NCBI GenBank assembly: GCA_950295325.1
Contig: OX485807.1
Coordinates: 33,322,440 to 33,386,439, forward strand
Direction of reading: 5' to 3'
Source of the DNA: Polytrichum commune
Lineage: Eukaryota > Streptophyta > Polytrichopsida > Polytrichales > Polytrichaceae
DNA length: 64,000 nucleotides
A program made the position numbers and the translations under genes. The notes under the pieces were generated by a model, which saw only the letters and a list, made by a program, of their open reading frames with translations, was not told the origin of the DNA and ran no database searches. This document shows positions 57,644 through 64,000 of the stretch, piece by piece. The first letter of the stretch is position 1. Every line of letters starts with the position of its first letter.

Positions 57644-57850
57644 TATATATATATATATTTCAAAACTTCCCTTTTGTGGTCATCTTTAAAAAAAAAATCA
57701 ACACATTTATTTTTTGATGCATGGGGCCCAAAGGCTTTGCAAGTTGATTTGTTAAGGAATTGGACCATGGAAGTTGGACCATGAAGTCGGACCATGGAAA
57801 AAGGCCATCCTCCATGGTCCGACTTCATGGTCCGTGGTGTAAACTGACCC
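55206..57850. mobile_element. MITE of the 42.7 kb family, split by a ~2.2 kb insertion
   Basis: Left end GGGATGTTTACACCGTGGAC and right end (inverted) GGGTCAGTTTACACCACGGA form the terminal repeats. The left part (55206 to about 55440) follows the inverted 42700-43204 element in order: GATTGGYTGTTGAACT, GGCCTACATTATCT, GGGTTTTG, GGGAGAGGCAAA. The right part (about 57657-57850) continues with the remaining third, CTTCCCTTTTGTGGTCAT, CATGGGGCCC-like sequence and GGACCATGGAAGT. The two parts together are near the 505 bp of the intact relative. The intervening DNA is foreign to the family. Confidence 0.72.
55507..57645. repeat. Inserted DNA bounded by CT microsatellites, with an internal direct repeat
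   Basis: (TC)n at about 55507-55533 and a longer (CT)n at about 57582-57639, followed by (TA)n, lie near the two borders. Inside, about 55855-56035 and about 56920-57118 are diverged direct repeats sharing ATGGCCAAAGAACAGGT, GATAACAAYTGGRTYCT-like sequence, GCATGGGCACA and AAGGCATGCCCTTCACA-like blocks. They could be remnants of long terminal repeats or of duplicated interior sequence. No reverse transcriptase or integrase motif was recognised. Confidence 0.5.
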
Positions 57851-58750
57851 TGAGTGTTTTGCTTGTTATTCTTCTTGTTATGCCACAAAGGGTGCTGAAA
57901 AAGCTGCAAATTTTTATTCATTGTGAATGCATTTGATTCTAGTGTTTAGCCATGAACAATATGCATTTTATGATGTTCAACTAAGTAGGTATGCCTAATT
58001 TTGTTACTCATCTTAAATGGACACTTGTAGTGTTGTGTGGTTAGGTGTGCATCTTTAGAGGATGGACAAATAGCTAAATAATTAACCAATGGCAGGCAAT
58101 CCGACATGAATTTGAGCCCATTGGCCCTATCCTGCTCAAGAATCCTCTTGGTGCATGGTGGGGTTTACCACGTACCTTGCGGTGGGTGGGCTCTTGGCTT
58201 CCTACCTACCTAGTTAGTTTTTTCTGTCAAGTAGAGAGAAGATTTCACAACGGGAATCAAACTACCAACCACTCCATTCGGAAATGGGTACCTCTCCACT
58301 ATCACCCAATAACTAAGGGTCATCTTGAACCAAGAAAATGGACAACACAAAGACATGTGTTTAAAGGAGATTTGATTCTGTCCCAAAATTTGAACATTCT
58401 ATGTTCAAGAGGCAACATACTTTTGGGGGATGTATATGATCATCAAACAAGAAAGAGAATTTTACTTGGGCAACAAAGTTATTCGTTAATTACTCAAAAG
58501 TGGTGTCCACTTGGTCATTTCACTTGACATGGGGTGGACACACCACTGGCAGGTTGGTTGGCCCATGCCTTGTTTGGCATAGAACGGAAACTAATGTCTG
58601 ACGTGTTGGCTCCGTCCAAAATGAATATTGGTGGCCCAACTTGTGTTTGGCAACATGCTTGGGTTGGGAGTTGTTGAATGTCAGTGGACCCGTTGGCCAC
58701 TCTGCCATAGGGGTTGCAGATTCGCCTCTGCGATGTTTGCTATTTGGTTG
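57851..58750. other. Gene-free spacer
   Basis: No supported gene. The open frames at 58177-58527 (plus) and 58520-58825 (minus) lack recognised motifs. Confidence 0.45.
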
Positions 58751-58855
58751 AGCAAGGTTGGTTGAGCTCCCAAAGGCTAAGGTGTTGCAAGGTTGCTTGA
58801 ACTCCCAAAGGCTAAGGGTGAGCAAGGTTGCTTGAGCTCCCCAAGGTGCGGTTGT
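58751..58855. repeat. Minisatellite, three 35 bp units
   Basis: Units begin at 58751, 58786 and 58821, each with GCAAGGTTG, TTGARCTCCC and CAAAGGCTAAGG-type blocks; the third is the most diverged at its end. Confidence 0.8.
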
Positions 58856-60540
58856 GCAAAGCTTTGCCTTTAGGCATGAGTTACCATTGAATTCTTAGAA
58901 TAAAAGGTGGAGGGATGATCTAAGGTGAGCTCATCAAACTCATCAATGTAAAATTCATGAGATTCTAAAACATTAATGTGTTAGGATGCATAATTGATAA
59001 CCTATCTTGAACACCAACAACTCATGGTAGTTTGCCACCATCTGGTTCATTAACATTAAATAAACTATGTGTGATGTGTCTAGCCAAAGCCACTTTCAAA
59101 ATCATTATGGACTCCTCATCAAAGCCTATAAAAAACATTGTCACTTCTAAAATAGTCATTCCTTCTTGAAAGGTTGTTCAAGAGGTTAGAATTTTTTGGT
59201 ACTCCAATTGGCATAGTCACTCTCAAAAGAACTAATGTTGAATAATAAAATATTATGAAATACATGTATCAATAAAAATAGACATGAAACCAAAAATGTG
59301 ACTTGTAATGCTATATGTAGAAAAGGAAGAATTGGTGCAACTCAATAATAGATTATTAATTACATTATTGGGGCCATCAACCATCATTGGTAGCATAGAA
59401 GGATGTAATTGTGTAGTATTCAAATGTCTGAAGAATGCCACATCTTTCAACCCCTTAAGGACCAAGAGATTATATTTTGCTTTTGGCACATTTTTTTATA
59501 ATGTCCACAAACTTTGTGTTAAAACAAACTACATGAATGAGTCCTATTAGTGTGGGTGAAAATTAGCGTGGAAATAATTAATGTGTGCAACACTAATATT
59601 CTAATCAAGATGGAAATAACATGGGTCCAAGATCTCAAGTTGTCCTCTCAATCTTCATGAAGACTACCAACCAACACATTGAATATTAGCTATAGGACAA
59701 AAGTAGCGTAAAAGAAAATAAACACCCACATTAATTTTCTAGAATTTTATATTGTGGCCCATGCTAATTTTCTACTAGAAATTTAGTGTGGGTTGAATAT
59801 GAATGTGGCCACATGATTTCTCATTATGAGAATTAGCTTTGGCTCTAGAAAATTACTGCGCCCACAATAAGAGGACTATCTAGTGTGGTGATTTACAAAA
59901 ATTGGGAAGTTGGACTTATTGGGTTTTGCCTTCCGGAAAAATTGGAAGCATTTGATGGTAATTTACTATTTTTTGCCTATAAAAAAATGGTGACAATTGG
60001 GGTTTTGGGACAAGTTTTGGACATTATGGATGCATTTTGGCATCAAGTCAAGTGTATGTGGGAAGGTCAAATTAGTATCACAATGGACTCAAAATTTTGA
60101 AAACACAATATTGCTTGGTGCTAATCATATACATCTTCTCTTTCACTGTTTGAATTCGAGTACTTGAGAGATGTGTTTATAGAAATCTATTGCTCAATAC
60201 AACCCATATTTGACTTGTACCCAAAGCTAGCCTAGTGCACCACGGCAAATAAACTTTAAAGTGAAATCCTCATTTTGTACATGGGCTAAACTCACATGTA
60301 GAGGTTGTAATGATATGATGTCGCCGGACGCTTAAGGGACCCTAACAAGCTCTGTTAGGCGTGACAAACGTTGGTGGGGCCCACCGCCACCATTGCCCCC
60401 TTAAATTTTTTGCATCCCTGCCCACACGGTCCATGCAAGGTTGCCTGACATCTCTTCTCAAATGCCTTTCTTCCCCGATGTCCCCCACTCCAACATAATT
60501 ACAATTGCCTTTTAATAGAATTTCTTCAATATCAAGGTGT
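58856..60540. other. Spacer with possible TAGTGTGGG inverted-repeat remnants
   Basis: TTAGTGTGGGTGAAAATTAG at about 59547 is related in inverted form to CACCCACATTAATTTTCTAG near 59725 and CCATGCTAATTTTCTA near 59759, suggesting a decayed foldback element of about 200-240 bp. The open frame at 59885-60100 is unsupported. Confidence 0.35.
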
Positions 60541-60685
60541 TGTCCTTCACTGAGGTTGTCCTTCAGGACTCAGTCTTTTATGCACTGCAATTGTCCTCCA
60601 TCACTCTTGTCCTTCACTGCGACTGTCCTTCAGGACTCAATTTCGTCCTTCATGCTTATTGTCCTTCACTAGGATTGAAGGCCGC
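60541..60685. repeat. TGTCCTTCACTG direct repeats
   Basis: GTCCTTCACTGAGGTTGTCC at about 60542 and GTCCTTCACTGCGACTGTCC at about 60618 are each followed by TTCAGGACTCA; a third, partial copy (TTGTCCTTCACTAGG) follows near 60660. No coding potential. Confidence 0.65.
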
Positions 60686-61955
60686 TTGTCCATATAACCC
60701 ATGTTGAGTGCACTTCATCTTCAAGGTCCAAAATCCAATATATATATATATATGTTCAATTTCATTGAGTAAATGAGCAATTGATTGGGATTTCCTTTTC
60801 GAAGTGAACAATAAAACATGTAATTAACTTGGAAGTCAAAAACATTGCAAAAGCCTCATTAGCACTGAGGTCATAATTATTGTGACTTACCATTGAAAGG
60901 GGCTTTGTCATTCTAAAATGGAACTAAAATTAACATTTTATTCTTAGCATGTTTCTTTTATAGTATTTTAGTTAATACCTTCTACTTTCACAAAAATATT
61001 TATACACATTCCAACCAGTTGAGCCTGATAGGACATATCATATCATATTATATCAAATGATACAAGAATATAGTACCATTGGGATTGCATAGTGACTCTC
61101 TCTTCAAGAAACTTATAACAAATATAAATACAAGCCAGGTTTCATTTGAATGAGGGAGCACAAGCTGGATGGAGCAGGTGGTGTTGCTCTCATGGTGACA
61201 TCATGGGTATGAAAGAAATTCATGGGATTATGCTGGATCCACATAAGTATTATCAATCCCAGCTTAGCTGCATTGATGCTAATGGTGCAATGTCCAGGGA
61301 GATCTTGGGCATAACCAGTCAAAATTCAAGTGTTTCCAAGTCTAACCAGTTACACGTTGTGACTTTTTGGACTTTCTTTAATAAATTGAGGTATATTCTA
61401 TAGATCCCTCTAATTGATCAGTAAATCTCCTGAAGTCTTGAAGTTCAACCAGTTATTTCTCAAACTCAATCAGTTCATCTGTAACTAGTGGTCAGTCCCC
61501 CCATTAATTGTAATGGTGTTTCTAATTCTTCATGAAAAAACTTTCTGAAGAAATTATATCTGAGGTTGTGAGCATAGAAAACCAGATAACAAATGCCAAA
61601 TGTCTGCATTACCTCCCAAAATAGGAATCCAGAATAGGTTCCACCTCCCTTGTACCTTTATGCTACTTCTAAGCAAGAGTGCTTATCATTGATCTGCATG
61701 CATTCCATTTTACATAGAATGTAATTAAGGAGTCCCTGAAGGTTCATGAGTATGCCATGTCAAAAATTACGAAATTTGTGACAGATTACAGACAAATGCG
61801 ACTCTATTGTTAGAAGTGACAAACATCTTCTTGCAATGATGTGTCATGATTGAACCAGATGACATAGAATTCAGTTAGTTACCACCTTCATAACTATGAG
61901 GTGCCCAATTCTACTCAAATGAAAAAAATCCTATGAACAAATTGATGTCCCCTAC
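60686..61955. other. Spacer left of the partial minus-strand gene
   Basis: Contains (TA)n at about 60739-60752. Overlapping open frames on both strands at about 61113-61403 are intriguing but have no splice support. If the neighbouring minus-strand gene is real, its 3' exons may lie here, but I could not find them. Confidence 0.35.
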
Positions 61956-63689
61956 TTTTGTGCGCACATAAAGATTCCAAAAGTTTGGCAAAAGCCTGCT
62001 CATTTTTGTGTCTGCTAGAAATCTCCAGGCATGAATGTAGTACATATATGTCCGCTATTTCTGCAAGTTTGGAAATCACAACAGAATCCCGCATGTAGTC
62101 CTTCACATTTCAAAAGAGAAAACTTGTCAACTTCGTATTGATAGTAATGCAAAGTAACTCTGCACTTCAGTTTAAGTATTCTTCTGTAATTGAGTATATA
62201 CTCGCCATATTTCAAATCAGGTTGGTATTAAATGACAGAGTGGTCCGCTCTATCTAAAAGCAAATTTACAGGGTTTTCCTTACATTTTAAAATAAACAGG
62301 ACTAGGTCGGTTTCCAATGCATTAAGGTTCCTCGAATTTCCAATGAGTATATTTGAGCAGTTTGGTGAGCAAACCTTTTCGCTTATGACAAGTAGCCCCT
62401 TTTGTTGAGGATATTGTTGTTGAAGCTCCTCCAGTGACTCCCCAATTTGTTTCAGATCCTTCACATAGCAACATCCTTGCTACTTAAATTTAGAGCGGAT
62501 TGAACATTGTCATCATCAGCAAACTTAAGCCAAAAACCATATTTCTGAATCTCAATGCCTTTATGATCTAAAACCTAAGACCTATTTGGATCTAAGATAG
62601 AAATGAGAGGGCCATATAGAACTGGAAGCCACATGCAATCTTGAATAATATTTGTAGCCTTGAACCAGGTGGATTATTTAGAGGAGCAGTTCATGACCAA
62701 ATTTGAAGTGCACCTTTGGTTTGAAGCTACTGTGATCACTAAAATCCAATCGCTTCACATGAGCTGCACCTGCCTGTTTTTCCACAAAAACATTGCAAAT
62801 TAATTCATAAAAATCAACAATACAGTTCTTCAAAAGGGCTAGCAACCACATGTCAGTTTGATGTATTCTGTGAGTCAGACACCCATAACTTTTATGAGTT
62901 ATACCACTCCTGAGTGTACTAGGCGAGTGTCAATCGTGCATTAGAGTTATCCTCTAATTCAAAGGAACTTTTGTGTCAGCAGTTGGTTGTTTTGCATACA
63001 ACACCTTCCATGTTTGGTACGTTTCTGGTCCATGCTTGGACCTAGTGTGAAAGTTTAAACAAAGAACATTCTATATTGGTTCAATGAGGGTCAAACTCAT
63101 TTTGGCATGCCGAGAAGTGCTCAATTGAGTTTGGCCCTCAATGACCCTCAATAGGTTGCTCTTCTTTGAAATTCAAACACTACCTCCACGCACGCACCAC
63201 AAGTGGAAATAATTCAATGACATTCTATACATAACAACCAAAAGAAAATCATATGGGACCAACTCCCAACAAAAAAAGTCCCACTGAAATAAAGGATAAC
63301 TCTATTATGAGGTACAGGTGGGGGAGAAAAACCTGCATCAGGCATAAGGCAAGGGACTCCGGGCACCCAATTGCTGATACACAAAGGACAACTGCATCTT
63401 GGACTTCTTTCAATGGAACTTCCAAAAGGGAGTCACATTCGCCACTCCTTGACCTTGAAATCTTGTAAAAACAAAGGGGACGCATATGACTGCATATAAC
63501 AATTGAGCCTTTCATCAAGTTTGAATCTAGTGAAAGCTTTAATTCCTCGAACTGACCCTCGGGTACCTGCACAAAAACATGCATATTTGAGCTACATACT
63601 TTCATTTTGAGCAAACTGTATCCAAAGTGACCCTTATCAAAATGGATGAATACCTTAGTGTTGTTGAGATTTGGGTTCAAGAACACAGC
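61956..63689 (-). pseudogene. Incomplete gene or remnant, unidentified, running off the right edge
   Basis: Candidate exons on the minus strand: 63689-63600 (AVFLNPNLNNTKVF to LLKMK), 63566-63333 (VPEGQFEELK to SLALCLMQ), 62773-62714 (AGAAHVKRLDFSDHSSFKPK), 62574 to about 62478 (VLDHKGIEIQKYGFWLKF to LSSK), 62458-62375 (DLKQIGESLEELQQQ to VISEK) and 62100-61956 (DYMRDSVVISKLAEIADIYV onward). The first three are whole numbers of codons with phase-0 borders and good splice signals. The fourth and fifth are in different frames only about 20 bp apart, too close for an intron, so there is a frame break from mutation or sequence error. A beta-rich Ig-like stretch followed by a helical stretch and a SVVISKLAEI segment faintly recalls plant SMC-hinge proteins (GMI1 type), but this is a guess. 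Upstream exons lie beyond 64000; the type 'pseudogene' is tentative. Confidence 0.35.
63049..63180. repeat. Imperfect inverted repeat (~130 bp foldback)
   Basis: TGAGGGTCAAACTCA near 63089 pairs with TGAGTTTGGCCCTCA near 63127, and the outer arms (GTTTAAACAAAGAACA on the left; TCTTTGAAATTCAAAC on the right, inverted) are also related. It lies in the presumed intron between the second and third candidate exons of the neighbouring gene. It could be a small MITE. Confidence 0.5.
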
Positions 63690-64000
63690 CTGGGTGAGCT
63701 TGAGTGCAATTCATCAATGTCACATATGAGTAGGTATATTTATTTATTTATGTAATGTACTAAATTAAGTTTCAAACCCATAAATATGCAAATCTGATTT
63801 TAAAACATGGTGAGGCTCATAGAAACTGTATTTATAAGCTGGACATTGAGCCCCTTCATCCTACTTGGGTTAAGGATGAATTGCAGTTTAAAGATGAGTT
63901 TCAGTCAAGAAAATAAAAAGCATGGCATACTCAGCAATGTTGTCTTGGTAGAAAAAGAAAGCATTTGCATACCAGTCCTGCATGGTGTAAAACCACCACA

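Overview
The window looks like nuclear DNA of a land plant. Its genes are split by many short to medium GT-AG introns, it encodes a plant-type 26S proteasome ATPase, a BAHD acyltransferase and the plant-specific ligase DNA ligase 6, and the spaces between genes are AT-rich and full of small inverted-repeat (MITE-like) elements, microsatellites and decayed repeats. Nothing bacterial or viral is seen. I cannot name the species; the long intergenic spaces suggest a moderate or large genome.

Layout. 1-7900: gene-free, with two tandem arrays (about 300 bp x3 and 346 bp x2), one MITE-like element and a long hairpin. 7980-13822: RPT4 (26S proteasome ATPase, plus strand, 10 coding exons, 392 aa) with a long leader. 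14550-14923: an intact-looking Tourist/PIF-Harbinger-type MITE. 15774-18182: a GHSKGG-type alpha/beta hydrolase (6 exons, 398 aa) whose last intron carries a tandem triplication of the exon 5 donor site. 20976-25783: a sphingoid long-chain base kinase 2-like lipid kinase (12 exons, 327 aa) with a decayed pogo-like transposon in intron 10. 27039-28103 (minus): three phase-compatible exons of a gene I do not recognise. 28208-38993 (minus): DNA ligase 6, 23 exons, 1682 aa, joining an SNM1-like metallo-beta-lactamase domain, a linker with two UBA-like repeats and a PCNA-binding motif, and an ATP-dependent ligase. 39000-50000: repeats and MITEs, no gene recognised. 51393-52878: a two-exon BAHD acyltransferase (445 aa) with a small TA-flanked MITE just after its stop. 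53060-61900: repeats again, including one MITE split by about 2.2 kb of inserted DNA. 61956-63689 (minus): several phase-compatible exons of an incomplete gene that runs off the right edge and has an apparent frame break.

The genes are unrelated housekeeping, DNA repair, lipid signalling and specialised-metabolism genes that happen to be neighbours. All exon borders were found by hand from splice signals, reading phase and family resemblance. For the four longest models the summed exon lengths are exact multiples of three, which supports the models. No search or alignment program was run.
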